The notes below the pieces were generated by a model. That model was not told the DNA's origin. It did not search any database and saw nothing but the letters and a program-made list of their open reading frames with translations. Made by a program: the position numbers and the translations under genes. From assembly GCF_036697405.1 (NCBI RefSeq), contig NZ_JBAHWA010000006.1, forward strand, positions 186,001 through 250,000: 64,000 nucleotides of DNA, in the 5' to 3' direction. This DNA comes from Lysobacter sp036697405. Its GTDB lineage: Bacteria > Pseudomonadota > Gammaproteobacteria > Xanthomonadales > Xanthomonadaceae. This document shows, in pieces, positions 34,248 through 42,799 of this stretch (position 1 is its first letter; each line of letters opens with the position of its first letter).

Positions 34248-34706
34248 ATGAGCCTCGAAGAAGCCCTGCAACGCCTGCGTCACCACTATCAATCGATGCC
34301 GCCGGTGGCGGCGATGCAGCTCAACGTCGCCGACTACGACGGCCGGCGCCTGCGCCTGCACGCGCCGCTGGCGCAGCACGTGAACGACAAGGGCTGCGCC
34401 TTCGGCGGCAGCCTGGCCTCGATGATGACCCTGGCCTCGTGGGGACTGGTCTCGCTGCGCCTGGAACAGGCCGGCATCGATGCCGACGTTTATGTGGCCG
34501 ACAGCCAGATCCGTTACCTCGCGCCGCTGTTCGCCGACATCGACGTCGACGCCGAGCTGGCCGCCGACGCCAACTGGGACAGCTTCCTGAGCACGCTGCG
34601 CGAGCGCGGACGCGCCCGCACCGGTCTGGTGGCGCGGGTACGCCTGCCCGAGGGCGGGGTCGCGACCGACTTCACCGCCCGCTACGTCGCCATCGCCCGC
34701 GGCTGA
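34248..34706 (+). CDS. Thioesterase (YiiD C-terminal/hotdog-like)
   Basis: This 152-residue hotdog-fold protein begins MSLEEALQRLRHHYQSMPPVAAM and holds HVNDKGCAFGGSLASMMTLASWGLV, the central helix of the YiiD C-terminal thioesterase domain, plus DVYVADSQIRYLAP. It is thought to hydrolyse an acyl-CoA or acyl-carrier thioester; the substrate is unknown. The ATG at 34248 follows CCCCCTGCGCGACCCCC without a strong ribosome site. It is divergent from hemD (about 64 bp between starts). Confidence 0.82.
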   Translation: MSLEEALQRLRHHYQSMPPVAAMQLNVADYDGRRLRLHAPLAQHVNDKGCAFGGSLASMMTLASWGLVSLRLEQAGIDADVYVADSQIRYLAPLFADIDVDAELAADANWDSFLSTLRERGRARTGLVARVRLPEGGVATDFTARYVAIARG

Positions 34707-34778
34707 CGGCCGACACCGACAGCGGCCGCGGAACCGGCTAGCATGTCGGCCGACGCGGTCCCTTGCCGGAGACACCCG

Positions 34779-35195
34779 ATGCGCCTGTTCAAAGTCCTGC
34801 TGCTGCTGTGCCTGTGCGCGGTCGCCGGCGGCGCCCTGGCCAGCAAGAAGACCAACGAGCTCGATAAAAACCAGTACGCCTGGTCCGGCGCGGTGCGCTG
34901 GGGCGAATTCGAACAGGCCCAGAACCTGATCGATCCCATCTACCGCAAGGCCCACCCGGTCACCGCGCTGGAGCTGGAGCGCTACAAGCAGGTCCAGGTG
35001 TCGTCCTACCGCGACGTCGGCTCCAGCCTGGACAAGGAGCGCGGCCTGGCCGTGCGCGACATCGAGATCGGCGTGATCAACCGCCACACCCAGGCCGAAC
35101 GCACCGTGCGCTACCGCGAGGAATGGCGCTGGGACCCGATCGCCAAGACCTGGTGGCTGACCTCGGGCCTGCCGGACCTCTGGGACGGCATGTAA
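34779..35195 (+). CDS. Uncharacterised secreted protein
   Basis: This 138-residue protein has a signal peptide (about 1-22, MRLFKVLLLLCLCAVAGGALA). Its mature part has alternating charged strands (KNQYAWSGAVRWGEFEQAQNLIDP and VRYREEWRWDPIAKTWWLTSGLPDLWDG). I recognise this kind of protein only as a conserved unknown in Xanthomonadaceae. The WxWD/WWL ending looks like a small beta domain. A cysteine pair lies inside the signal peptide only, so it is unlikely to be a lipoprotein. A strong terminator follows at once. Confidence 0.68.
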   Translation: MRLFKVLLLLCLCAVAGGALASKKTNELDKNQYAWSGAVRWGEFEQAQNLIDPIYRKAHPVTALELERYKQVQVSSYRDVGSSLDKERGLAVRDIEIGVINRHTQAERTVRYREEWRWDPIAKTWWLTSGLPDLWDGM

Positions 35196-35200
35196 ACCCG

Positions 35201-35239
35201 GCCTCGGGCCCGTCGCGACGGGCCCGGCGAGGCTTTTTT
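35201..35239 (+). terminator. Rho-independent terminator
   Basis: A long stem (GCCTCG with CGAGGC around a palindromic GGCCCGTCGCGACGGGCC) is followed by six Ts (35234-35239). It begins 5 bases after the preceding stop codon. Confidence 0.88.
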
Positions 35240-35297
35240 GCGCCGCCCGCCGCCGTGGGCGACAATCGCGCCCCCATCCGTCCGTCCCCGTGATCCT

Positions 35298-35735
35298 GTG
35301 ACCCTAGAAGAACTGCTTGCCTTCGGCAGCCGCCACATGTTCCTGTCGATGGGTCTGGTCGGCCTGACCGTTGCACTGGTCTACACCGAGGGCGCGCGCC
35401 TGTTTCGCGGCTACAAGGCCCTGCGCCCGGCCGAGCTGACCGGTCTGATCAATCGCGAGAACGCGCTGGTGGTCGACCTGTCGGCGACCGCCGATTTCGA
35501 GAAGGGCCACATCGCCGGCAGCCGTTCGGTCTCGCCCGGCCAGTTCGATCCCGAGAACAAGCTGCTGGCCAGCGCCAAGTCGCTGCCGGTGGTCATGGTC
35601 TGCCGCAACGGCCAGGCCTCGGCCGACGCCGCCAAGCGCCTGAAGAAGGCCGGTTTCGAGCAGGTCTACTGGCTCGACGGCGGCGTGCAGGCCTGGCAGC
35701 AGGCCGACCTGCCGCTGGTCAAGGGCCGCGCCTGA
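35298..35735 (+). CDS. Membrane-anchored rhodanese-like protein
   Basis: This 145-residue protein starts at a GTG (35298). It has one membrane helix (about 12-30: HMFLSMGLVGLTVALVY) and then a single rhodanese domain with LVVDLSATADFEKGHIAGSRSV and the active-site loop VMVCRNGQASADAAK (Cys about 112), ending GGVQAWQQADLPL. Rhodanese domains carry sulfur on the cysteine. The gene directly precedes secB and gpsA, a gene order shared by gammaproteobacteria (the yibN-grxC-secB-gpsA region of E. coli), so this is the YibN counterpart. Confidence 0.88.
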   Translation: MTLEELLAFGSRHMFLSMGLVGLTVALVYTEGARLFRGYKALRPAELTGLINRENALVVDLSATADFEKGHIAGSRSVSPGQFDPENKLLASAKSLPVVMVCRNGQASADAAKRLKKAGFEQVYWLDGGVQAWQQADLPLVKGRA

Positions 35736-35747
35736 TCCAGGCCGGCC

Positions 35748-35769
35748 GGGCCGCCGTGCGCGGCGGCCC
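35748..35769 (+). terminator. GC hairpin after the rhodanese gene
   Basis: GGGCCGCCG (35748-35756) pairs with CGGCGGCCC (35761-35769) around a TGCG loop, 12 bases after the stop codon. No T-run follows, so it may only attenuate. Confidence 0.4.
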
Positions 35770-35894
35770 CTTGCGCGCGGCGCGCGGCGCCCCCACGCCT
35801 GAACGCGGGGCGCCGAATCCACGCATGCCATAATCGGCCTCTTTCCGCGGTTTCGACCGCATCGTCAAACACCAAACACCGCTGGAGTCATCCG

Positions 35895-36407
35895 ATGTCC
35901 GAAGAAAACGTCAACGGCGCCGTCGCGCCGGTCGAAGCCGCCGGTCCGGCGTTCACGGTCGAAAAGATCTACGTGAAGGACGTCTCCTTCGAAGTCCCCG
36001 GCGCGCCGGCGGTGTTCAACGAGACCGCGCAGCCGCAGCTGCAGATGAACCTCAACCAGAGCGTGCAGCGCCTCAACGACGCCGCCTTCGAAGTCGTGCT
36101 GGGCATCACCCTGACCTGCACCGCCGGCGACAAGCCGATGTACCTGGTCGAAGTGAAGCAGGCCGGCGTGTTCGGCCTGTCCGGTTTCGACGAGGCCACC
36201 CTGGACGGCATGCTCGGCACCCATTGCCCGAACGTGCTGTACCCGTACGCGCGCCAGCTGGTCAGCGACCTGATCCAGTCCGGCGGTTTCCCGCCGTTCT
36301 TCCTGCAGCCGATCAACTTCGACGCCCTGTACGCCGAAGGCCTGCGTCAGCGCGCCTCGCAGCAGCCCGGCGGCCTGGCCGACGCGGAGACCGCGGGCAA
36401 CGCCTGA
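35895..36407 (+). CDS. secB: Protein-export chaperone SecB
   Basis: This 170-residue protein has the SecB core: FTVEKIYVKDVSFEVPGAPAVF, LNDAAFEVVLGITLTCTAGDKPMYLVEVKQAGVF, and the C-terminal FPPFFLQPINFDALYAEGL. The tetramer holds preproteins unfolded and hands them to SecA. The acidic N-terminal extension (MSEENVNGAVAPVEAAGP) and the C-terminal tail QRASQQPGGL are typical for Xanthomonadaceae. It is followed by gpsA 25 bp later. Confidence 0.97.
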   Translation: MSEENVNGAVAPVEAAGPAFTVEKIYVKDVSFEVPGAPAVFNETAQPQLQMNLNQSVQRLNDAAFEVVLGITLTCTAGDKPMYLVEVKQAGVFGLSGFDEATLDGMLGTHCPNVLYPYARQLVSDLIQSGGFPPFFLQPINFDALYAEGLRQRASQQPGGLADAETAGNA

Positions 36408-36432
36408 GGGCCGCCCGCGATCGGACCACGGC

Positions 36433-37476
36433 ATGGGCACGGACGCGAATTCCGGTGAGGCCTCGCCGCGCGTGGCGGTGTTGGGCGCGGGCTCCTGGGG
36501 CACCGCGCTCGCCGCCCTGATCGCGCGCCACGGTCATCCGACCGTGCTGTGGGGCCGCGACGCCGACGGCGTCGCGGCGATCGAGTCGCAACACGAAAAC
36601 CCGCGTTACCTGCCGGGCATCGCCCTGCCGGAATCGCTGCGCGCGACCGCCGACATGGCGGCCGCGCTGGCCGGCGCCGACCTGGTGCTGGTCGTGGTGC
36701 CCTCGCACGCCTTCGCCGAAACCCTGCGCGCGCTCGCCCCGCATCGTCCCGCGCGGGCGGGCGTGGCCTGGGCCACCAAGGGCTTCGAACCCGGCAGCGG
36801 CCGCTTCCTGCACGAAGTCGCGGCCGAAGTGCTGGGCGACGACGTGCCGCTGGCCGTGGTCACCGGTCCTTCCTTCGCCAAGGAAGTCGCGCAAGGCCTG
36901 CCGACCGCGCTGACCGTGCATTCCGACGATGCCGCCTTCGCGCGCGCCGTCGCCGGCGTGCTGCACGGCCCGAGCTTCCGCGCCTACACCGGCGACGACA
37001 TGCTCGGCGCCGAACTCGGCGGCGCGATGAAGAACGTGCTCGCGGTGGCCACCGGCGTCGCCGACGGCATGCAGCTGGGCCTCAACGCACGCGCCGGCCT
37101 GATCACCCGCGGCCTCAACGAGATGCTGCGCCTCAACCACGCCATCGGCGGCCAGCCGGAAACCCTGATGGGCCTGGCTGGCCTCGGCGATCTGGTCCTG
37201 ACCTGCACCGGCGATCTCTCGCGCAATCGCCGCCTGGGCCTGGCCCTGGGCCGCGGCCAGAGCATCGAAGCGGCAGTGCGCGAGATCGGCCAGGTGGTCG
37301 AATCGGTGCAGACCGCCGACGAAGTCATGCGCCAGGCCGAACGCCACGGCATCGAGCTGCCGATCTCCAGCGCGGTCCAGGCCGTGCTGCACGGCACGAT
37401 CACGCCCGCCGACGGCCTGCGCCAATTGCTCGCGCGCGAACAGAAACCCGAATACCCGCACGAACTGTTCGGCTGA
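36433..37476 (+). CDS. gpsA: NAD(P)H-dependent glycerol-3-phosphate dehydrogenase
   Basis: This 347-residue enzyme has the nucleotide motif VLGAGSWGTALA (about 17-28), VTGPSFAKEVAQGLPTALT, the catalytic lysine in GGAMKNVLAVATGVADGM, RAGLITRGLNEM, and the tail with GLAGLGDLVLTCTGDLSRNRRLG. It reduces dihydroxyacetone phosphate to sn-glycerol 3-phosphate for phospholipid synthesis. The ATG at 36433 overlaps no neighbour and lies 25 bp after secB. Confidence 0.97.
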   Translation: MGTDANSGEASPRVAVLGAGSWGTALAALIARHGHPTVLWGRDADGVAAIESQHENPRYLPGIALPESLRATADMAAALAGADLVLVVVPSHAFAETLRALAPHRPARAGVAWATKGFEPGSGRFLHEVAAEVLGDDVPLAVVTGPSFAKEVAQGLPTALTVHSDDAAFARAVAGVLHGPSFRAYTGDDMLGAELGGAMKNVLAVATGVADGMQLGLNARAGLITRGLNEMLRLNHAIGGQPETLMGLAGLGDLVLTCTGDLSRNRRLGLALGRGQSIEAAVREIGQVVESVQTADEVMRQAERHGIELPISSAVQAVLHGTITPADGLRQLLAREQKPEYPHELFG

Positions 37477-37576
37477 GTTCCGCGTTCCGATTTGCGGGCC
37501 TCGCCGCCGCACGCCTTGGCCTGCGGCCGGGTCGAGGCCACACTAGCGCGATCTCCCCCGCCGAAACGGACTTCCG

Positions 37577-39109
37577 ATGCGCGCGCTTCTCGCGGCCCTG
37601 CCGCTGCTGCTGTGTTTCTCCATGCCCGCCTGGGCCGCCGTGCCGCCGTGCGGCGAATACGAACCCGACAACGACTACGCGCCGCTGCTGAGCTTCGCCG
37701 GCAACGGCGTGAGCGCGCGCGACCGCCAGGGCTACGTCGACGCCGCGGCCTGGCGCTACCGGATCGAGGGCGACACCTTGTGGATGCGCCACGCCGACAA
37801 CGCCCTGCTCGACGGCTACCGCATCGAGGCCGATGGCGAACGTCTGGTCCTGCCGGCCGACCGCATGCGCAGCGAAGCGCTGACCTACAAACGCCGCGCG
37901 CCGGCGGTCTGCGTGCCGACCCTGGGCGCGGGCGTGGCGCGCGCGCCGGAGGGCACGCCCGAGGCCGATCAGGACCGCCTCGCCTGCGCCGCCGGCGACA
38001 TCCAGGCCTGCGTCGGCCAACTCGCCTACGACCACCAGATGCCGGCCGAACAGCGCGCGCAACGCCTGGAAGCCTATTGCCGCGACGAGGCCAGCCCCTA
38101 CGCCTGCGAGGAATGGGTCAAGGCGCTGGCGCCCGCGGATCCGAACGCGCCGCTGTACCTGTTCCGCACCGCGGCGGTGTCGGCGCCGCAGCTGGCCGCG
38201 CTGCGGGTGGGCTGCCGCCAGGCGCGCTCGGCCAAGGCCTGCACGGCGCTGGCCGAGCAGGACTGGATCGCCGGCCGCTACGCCAGCGCGCGCGACACCC
38301 TGGTCGATGCCTGCCAAGGGCGCCTCGACGCGCAGGCCTGCAAGCACGCGCAGGGCCTGAAGGTGATCGCGCTCAGCGACGCGCCGGCGCGGCGCAAGCC
38401 GCAGCAGCCCTGCGGCACCTATGCCAGCGGCGAGGGCGGCTTGTTCGACGTGTTCCGTTTCGGCGACGACCGCGCGGTGGCCGCCTCCAGCGACGGCGAG
38501 CCGACCATGCGCTACCGCCTGCGCGAGGACCAGGTGCTGGTGCGCCACGACAAGGGCGACGACTTCGTGCTGCGTTGGCTGGGCGACGACACCCTGGTCG
38601 GCATGGACGACTGGACCCGCTTCACCGTCTACCTGCGCGGCGTGCCCGAGACCTGCGCGGCGCTGCCGCTGCCGGTCGCCAGCGACCGGATCATCGAGCG
38701 GCCCTACCGCGTCGACCATTGCGCGCTCAGCGACCCCGACGGCATCGAAGCCTGCTGCAGCCGCGGCTCGATGTCGGCCTGCATGGGCATCGGCCACACC
38801 GCCGCGATGCGCGGCGACTGGGCGGGCGCGGCCGGCTACTACGACCGCGTCTGCGCCATGCACGTGCGCGAAGGCTGCGGCAACGTGGTCGAGGCCTATC
38901 ACAACAGCGGCGACGACAAGCTGCTGGCCGGCATCCGCAAGGTCTGCAAGGACGAGCCGCGTTCGGTCGCGTGCGAGGAGTTGGACCTGGCCAGCGCCGC
39001 GGCGATGAACCAGAAGCAGCTGGAACGCGAAGTGGAGCAGTCGCTGCGCGAAATTCTCGAGCGCCTGCCGGCGGACGAGGACGGCAAGCAGGAGGGCGGC
39101 GAGGAATAA
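37577..39109 (+). CDS. Cysteine-rich secreted protein with an internal duplication
   Basis: This 510-residue protein has a signal peptide (about 1-21, ending PAWA). I do not recognise it as a whole. It consists of two similar units. Unit 1 (about 25-115) starts CGEYEPDNDYAPLLSF and contains WRYRIEGDTLWMRHADNALLDGY. Unit 2 (about 279-360) starts CGTYASGEGGLFDVFRF and contains MRYRLREDQVLVRHDKGDDFVLRW. Each is followed by a helical cysteine-rich stretch (about 130-262 and 380-470) with Sel1/TPR-like helices and paired cysteines (CAAGDIQAC, CCSRGSMSAC, VCAMHVREGC). The cysteines suggest disulfides in the periplasm. The C-terminal end is acidic. It follows gpsA by 100 bp. Confidence 0.68.
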   Translation: MRALLAALPLLLCFSMPAWAAVPPCGEYEPDNDYAPLLSFAGNGVSARDRQGYVDAAAWRYRIEGDTLWMRHADNALLDGYRIEADGERLVLPADRMRSEALTYKRRAPAVCVPTLGAGVARAPEGTPEADQDRLACAAGDIQACVGQLAYDHQMPAEQRAQRLEAYCRDEASPYACEEWVKALAPADPNAPLYLFRTAAVSAPQLAALRVGCRQARSAKACTALAEQDWIAGRYASARDTLVDACQGRLDAQACKHAQGLKVIALSDAPARRKPQQPCGTYASGEGGLFDVFRFGDDRAVAASSDGEPTMRYRLREDQVLVRHDKGDDFVLRWLGDDTLVGMDDWTRFTVYLRGVPETCAALPLPVASDRIIERPYRVDHCALSDPDGIEACCSRGSMSACMGIGHTAAMRGDWAGAAGYYDRVCAMHVREGCGNVVEAYHNSGDDKLLAGIRKVCKDEPRSVACEELDLASAAAMNQKQLEREVEQSLREILERLPADEDGKQEGGEE

Positions 39110-39294
39110 GGCGCGCGGCTCGCGTCGAAGCGGCGCGGCGATGCGGTTCGCCTTCGGCTCACCGCATCCTACGGGCCTGGCTTCGATGGGGGCAGCGTAA
39201 GTCGCGATCGAGTCCTGCGCGGTGCCTGCACGCGCGCGATCGGCAAGGCGCACGGCCGCGCGTTCGGGCGGTTCCCGCCCAGTTCGCCGGCCTC

Positions 39295-39322
39295 AAAAGA
39301 AAAAGCCCGGCAAGCCGGGCTT
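39295..39322 (-). terminator. Rho-independent terminator of the first Ax21 gene
   Basis: On the minus strand AAGCCCGG and CCGGGCTT form a tight hairpin followed by a T-rich run (TTTTTCTTTT, reading the complement of 39304-39295). It lies 28 bp downstream of the Ax21 stop. Confidence 0.85.
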
Positions 39323-39349
39323 CTCCTCTCGTTCGATCGCTTCGATGGA

Positions 39350-39952
39350 TCAGAAGCTGGCGCGAGCGCCGATCATGTACTGCGTGCTGTCTTCGATGAA
39401 CTCGACCTCGGCCACGACGCCCCAGGTCTGGTTGAACTTGTACTGGCCGCCGAGGGTGCCGACGAAGTCGCCTTCGAAGTCGCCGCCGTCGATGTAGCCG
39501 GCCTTGACCCAGCCTTCCAGGCTGTCGGTCATCTCGCCGCGGATGCCGAGGTTGAGCTTGCCGCCCTTGCCTTCGCCGCTGTCGTTCTCGACCGAAATTT
39601 CCTGACGCAGGTACGACAGCTCGGCGATGAAGTCGGCGCGGTCGCTGATGTCGGCGTGGTAGCCGAAACCGATTTCGGCGGTTTCGAAGTCGGTGTCGAA
39701 GGTGCCGGGGATGCCGTTGACGCGGACATCGTCCTGGGTCTTGCTGTAGTGGCCGAAGACGGCGAAGTTTTCACCCAGCTCGACCGAACCGCGGATGTAG
39801 CCGCCGTCCAGTTCCGGGTCGAAACCCGCCAAGCCGGTGTCGACGTCGACGCGGGTGTAGCCGCCTTCGACGTAGGAATAGCTCAGGCCCTCGGCCGAAG
39901 CGACGAACGGAGCGGTGGCCAGCAGCGCTGCCAGCACGAGTTGCTTCTTCAT
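39350..39952 (-). CDS. Ax21-family outer membrane protein, paralogue A
   Basis: This 200-residue protein has a signal peptide (about 1-19, MKKQLVLAALLATAPFVASA). The remainder forms an eight-stranded outer-membrane barrel with repeated hairpins: LSYSYVEGGYTRVDVDTG, NFAVFGHYSKTQDDV, AEIGFGYHADISDRADFIAELSY, GWVKAGYIDGGDFEGDF, and the terminal QYMIGARASF with its outer-membrane C-terminal aromatic. It resembles the Xanthomonas Ax21 protein. The next gene upstream on the same strand is a second copy, and each copy has its own terminator. Ax21 has been tied to virulence and signalling in the literature with disputed results; here the safe statement is outer-membrane barrel protein. Confidence 0.88.
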   Translation of the reverse strand: MKKQLVLAALLATAPFVASAEGLSYSYVEGGYTRVDVDTGLAGFDPELDGGYIRGSVELGENFAVFGHYSKTQDDVRVNGIPGTFDTDFETAEIGFGYHADISDRADFIAELSYLRQEISVENDSGEGKGGKLNLGIRGEMTDSLEGWVKAGYIDGGDFEGDFVGTLGGQYKFNQTWGVVAEVEFIEDSTQYMIGARASF

Positions 39953-40097
39953 GAATTCTCAATCCTGATGTTTGGTTTGCGTCCATGCCGCATTGCGGCG
40001 GGGCGCACGATAACGAAACTTTCACATGGCCACAACTGCCAAAAGGGACACAGTTTCGACCAGGAGGGCCCTGGGGCAGGATTCACCGGTTGGGCGC

Positions 40098-40126
40098 AAA
40101 AAAAGAGCCCGGCCGGGGCCGGGCTC
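40098..40126 (-). terminator. Rho-independent terminator of the second Ax21 gene
   Basis: GAGCCCGGCC (40105-40114) and GGCCGGGCTC (40117-40126) form a 10-bp stem. On the minus strand it is followed by a run of seven Ts (complement of 40098-40104). Confidence 0.88.
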
Positions 40127-40183
40127 GATCGCGACGTTCGGGGGAGAGAGAGAATCGCGATTGGTGCGGGGTAACGCTCGCGC

Positions 40184-40738
40184 TTAGAAGCTGACGCGCG
40201 GGCCAACGAAGAACTGGGTGTCGCCGTCGACGAACTTGACGTCGCCGTTCACGCCCCAGGTGTCGTTGAACTTGACCAGAGCGCCGACGCGGCCGTAGAA
40301 CTCGCCGTCGGACTTCTCGTAGTCCTCGTAACCGGCCAGCGCATAACCCTGGATGTTCGGGGTCAGCACGCCGTTGACGCCGGCTTCGACGCTGTAGCCG
40401 TTGAAGTCCAGGCCCTGGCCGGCGTCGAACTTCTCGTAGGCCACGCGGGTCAGCAGGTCCAGGCGCGAGTTCAACTCGTGGTTGTAGCCCAGGCCGACGC
40501 GCCACTGGTCGAAATCGATATTGGTGTCGTCGATCTCCTGCTTGCTGTAGCCGCCGAAGATGTGGAAGTTGTCGGCGATCGCGCCCGAGCCGTTCAGGGC
40601 CCAGCCGTCGGCGTCGCCGCCATCGGTATTGGTCTTGGCGTAGCCGCCTTCGACGTAGGTGTAGGACACGCCCTCGGCCGCGGACGCGGCGAACGGCAGG
40701 GCGGCAAGCAGGATCAGGGCAAGCAAAGTGCGCTTCAT
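40184..40738 (-). CDS. Ax21-family outer membrane protein, paralogue B
   Basis: This 184-residue protein has a signal peptide (about 1-20, LLAALPFAASAA). The barrel sequence is closer to Xanthomonas Ax21 than paralogue A: VSYTYVEGGYAKTNTDGGD, FHIFGGYSKQEIDDTNIDFDQWRVGLGYNHEL, LDFNGYSVEAGVNGVL, GYEDYEKSDGEFYGRVGALVKFN, and the ending TQFFVGPRVSF. The two paralogues share the same hairpin pattern (YVEGGY...; GYSK/HYSK; FN.TWGV). The gene has its own terminator and about 290 bp of comparatively AT-rich upstream DNA, so both copies are probably expressed separately. Confidence 0.92.
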   Translation of the reverse strand: MKRTLLALILLAALPFAASAAEGVSYTYVEGGYAKTNTDGGDADGWALNGSGAIADNFHIFGGYSKQEIDDTNIDFDQWRVGLGYNHELNSRLDLLTRVAYEKFDAGQGLDFNGYSVEAGVNGVLTPNIQGYALAGYEDYEKSDGEFYGRVGALVKFNDTWGVNGDVKFVDGDTQFFVGPRVSF

Positions 40739-41032
40739 AAAGGTCTCAGCCTCTTATTGGTTTTGTTCGTCCGAATCGCGGCGCCTCGGGGTGGGGCGGC
40801 TCTTGTGATTCGGATGTGGCGCAGTATCCAAGCGCCGATTCAATCGAAGCTGAATTTTGTACTTGAAAGTTTAGGAACTCTCGGGTTCGTGCACGGTCAC
40901 GCCGAAAGTCATGCTCGTTAAATGCTTGTAAACAAAGGGTTTGCGGCTCATTCGCCGAACAAAACGGCGGATGAATGCGCGCTGGCAACGTTTACATGCG
41001 CGTCTCCATGGGGCCGGAACTGCGCGGGTTTT

Positions 41033-42652
41033 CTAGCCCCTGTCGCCTTGGGCGAGCTCGGCCGCGGCCGCGCGCAACTGATCCCAATCCAGCTCGAAGC
41101 GCGCCAGGTATTTGCGCAGGCGGTCGGCGTCGTTGGTGCTCGCGCGCTGGCTGCGCGAGACGGCGAACAGCTCGCGTCCGGCCTGCGACAGCGACTTCGC
41201 GCGCGCGCAGGCGCGCACCACGTCTTCCAGTTGCACGCGGTCGAAGCGGTCCAGTTCGTCCCAGCGCTCGCCCAGCAGGGCCTGCAGCGGTGAAGCCGGC
41301 CGGCGCGAGCGCCAGAGCCGGCGCAGGCGTTCGATCTCCTCTTCGACCTGGGCGGTCTGAATGCGTCCGGCGTTGGCCAGGGTCGCCATGCGCATCACCG
41401 AGGCGCCCAGGTCGCGGAAGTTGCCGCTCCAGGCCGCCTCGGCGCTGGTCGCATAGCGCAGGTAGCGCTCGCGCGCCTCGCGGTTGAAGGTCACGCGCTG
41501 GTGCTGCTCGCGCGACCAGCGTTCGAGCTCGAAATCCAGGTTGGGCTCGATGTCCTCGGCGCGCTCGGCCAGGCCGGGCAGGCGGTAGGTCCACAGGTTC
41601 AGGCGCGCCAGCAGGTCGTCGCGGAAGCGGCCGCGCTGCACGGCCTCGTGCAGGTCGCGGTTGGTGCCGGCGATCAGCTGGAAGTCGCTTTCGACCTCCT
41701 TGTCGCTGCCCACCGGCAGGAAGCGCTTTTCTTCCAGTGCGCGCAGCAGCATCGCCTGCTCGTCCAGGCCCAGTTCGCCGATCTCGTCCAGGAACAGCAG
41801 GCCCCGATGGGCCGAGCGCAACAGCCCCGCGCGGTCGCCGGCCGCGCCGGTGTAGGCGCCCTTGACGTGGCCGAACAGCGCGCTCATCGCGCCGTCGCCG
41901 CGCAGGGTCGCGCAGTTGACCTCGACGAACTGGCCAGGCAACTGGTGCTTGAGCTTCTTCAGCTCGAACACACGCTTGGCCAGTTGACTCTTGCCGGCAC
42001 CGGTCGGGCCCATCAGCAGCATCGGCGCCTTGGAGCGGGTGGCGACGGTTTCGATCTGCTCGATCATGCGATTGAAGGCGGCGTTGCGGGTGGCGATGCC
42101 GCTCTTGAGCAGGTCGCGGTCCTGCAGGCGTTGCTGCTGGAAGCGCTGCGCGATCAGGTCGTAGCGCGACAGGTCCAGGTCGATCACCGCATAGGTGCCC
42201 GGGTCGCCGCCGCCCTGCTTGCGCGGCGGCGAGGTCTGCAGCAGGCGGCCCGGGAAGTGGCGGCTCTCGGTCAGCAGGAACCAGCAGATCTGGCTGACGT
42301 GGGTGCCGGTGGTGATGTGGACGTAGTAGTCCTCCTCGTCCGGCTTGAACTCGTAGCCGCCCAGGAAGTCGTGCAGCGCCGCGTACACGCCCTCGAAATC
42401 CCAGGGGTCGGCCAGGTAGGTGTCGTGGAGGCGTACCTGGGTCTCGGGCGAGGCCTGGGCCAGGTCCTCGCGCACCACCTGGGCGAGGTTGCCGTAGCGG
42501 CGCTGGTCCAGCAGCAGCTCCAGGCGATCGAGCAGGAAATCCTGGTGCATGCCCAGCGACACCGTCGGCCGCCACTTTTCCCAGCGCCCGGGACCTTTGC
42601 CGCTGTCCAGGGTGGTGCCGAGCATGCCGATCACGACCTGGCGCTTGCGCAT
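41033..42652 (-). CDS. rtcR: RtcR, sigma-54 activator of the RNA repair operon
   Basis: This 539-residue regulator has an N-terminal CARF-like domain (about 1-185, with VVIGMLGTTLDSGKGPGRW and HITTGTHVSQICWFLLTE), an AAA+ domain (about 190-430: Walker A GPTGAGKS at 215-222, the sigma-54 loop GAYTGA at 265-270, and FLDEIGELGLDEQA), and a C-terminal DNA-binding part (about 460-539). In E. coli the CARF domain senses an RNA fragment with a cyclic phosphate and releases the ATPase. The gene is divergent from rtcBA, and a sigma-54 promoter lies between. ATG at 42652 gives the usual length. Confidence 0.95.
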   Translation of the reverse strand: MRKRQVVIGMLGTTLDSGKGPGRWEKWRPTVSLGMHQDFLLDRLELLLDQRRYGNLAQVVREDLAQASPETQVRLHDTYLADPWDFEGVYAALHDFLGGYEFKPDEEDYYVHITTGTHVSQICWFLLTESRHFPGRLLQTSPPRKQGGGDPGTYAVIDLDLSRYDLIAQRFQQQRLQDRDLLKSGIATRNAAFNRMIEQIETVATRSKAPMLLMGPTGAGKSQLAKRVFELKKLKHQLPGQFVEVNCATLRGDGAMSALFGHVKGAYTGAAGDRAGLLRSAHRGLLFLDEIGELGLDEQAMLLRALEEKRFLPVGSDKEVESDFQLIAGTNRDLHEAVQRGRFRDDLLARLNLWTYRLPGLAERAEDIEPNLDFELERWSREQHQRVTFNREARERYLRYATSAEAAWSGNFRDLGASVMRMATLANAGRIQTAQVEEEIERLRRLWRSRRPASPLQALLGERWDELDRFDRVQLEDVVRACARAKSLSQAGRELFAVSRSQRASTNDADRLRKYLARFELDWDQLRAAAAELAQGDRG

Positions 42653-42772
42653 ATCTGTTCCGATAAGAGACGCGCCAAAAGTATACAAAATTCGCAAGTG
42701 TCACGGCTTCGTTGAATGCGAGAGTTGGATATAAATTCTTTAAAATCAAATAGATAATAATTTATGCCGAGG
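42653..42772. promoter_or_regulatory. AT-rich activator region between rtcR and rtcB
   Basis: This 120-bp stretch is markedly AT-rich (ATATAAATTCTTTAAAATCA in its middle) in a GC-rich genome. It lies upstream of the sigma-54 promoter of rtcB and is the likely place for RtcR binding and DNA bending. I cannot define the RtcR sites by eye. It also contains the rtcR promoter on the minus strand. Confidence 0.5.
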
Positions 42773-42789
42773 TTGGCATGGCGATTGCT
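42773..42789 (+). promoter_or_regulatory. Sigma-54 promoter of rtcBA
   Basis: TTGGCATGGCGATTGCT matches the sigma-54 consensus (TTGGCACG-N4-TTGCW) with only the C-to-T change after TTGGCA, and has the correct GG/GC spacing. It points toward rtcB. Transcription would start about 11-12 bases after the GC element, near 42799-42801, giving a leader of about 157 bases. Confidence 0.85.
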
Positions 42790-42799
42790 CTAGTACAGG

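Noticed and set aside
34184..34249. Longer start for hemD
   Set aside because: It would add residues unlike the family and overlap the divergent thioesterase gene. ATG at 34183 gives the usual length.
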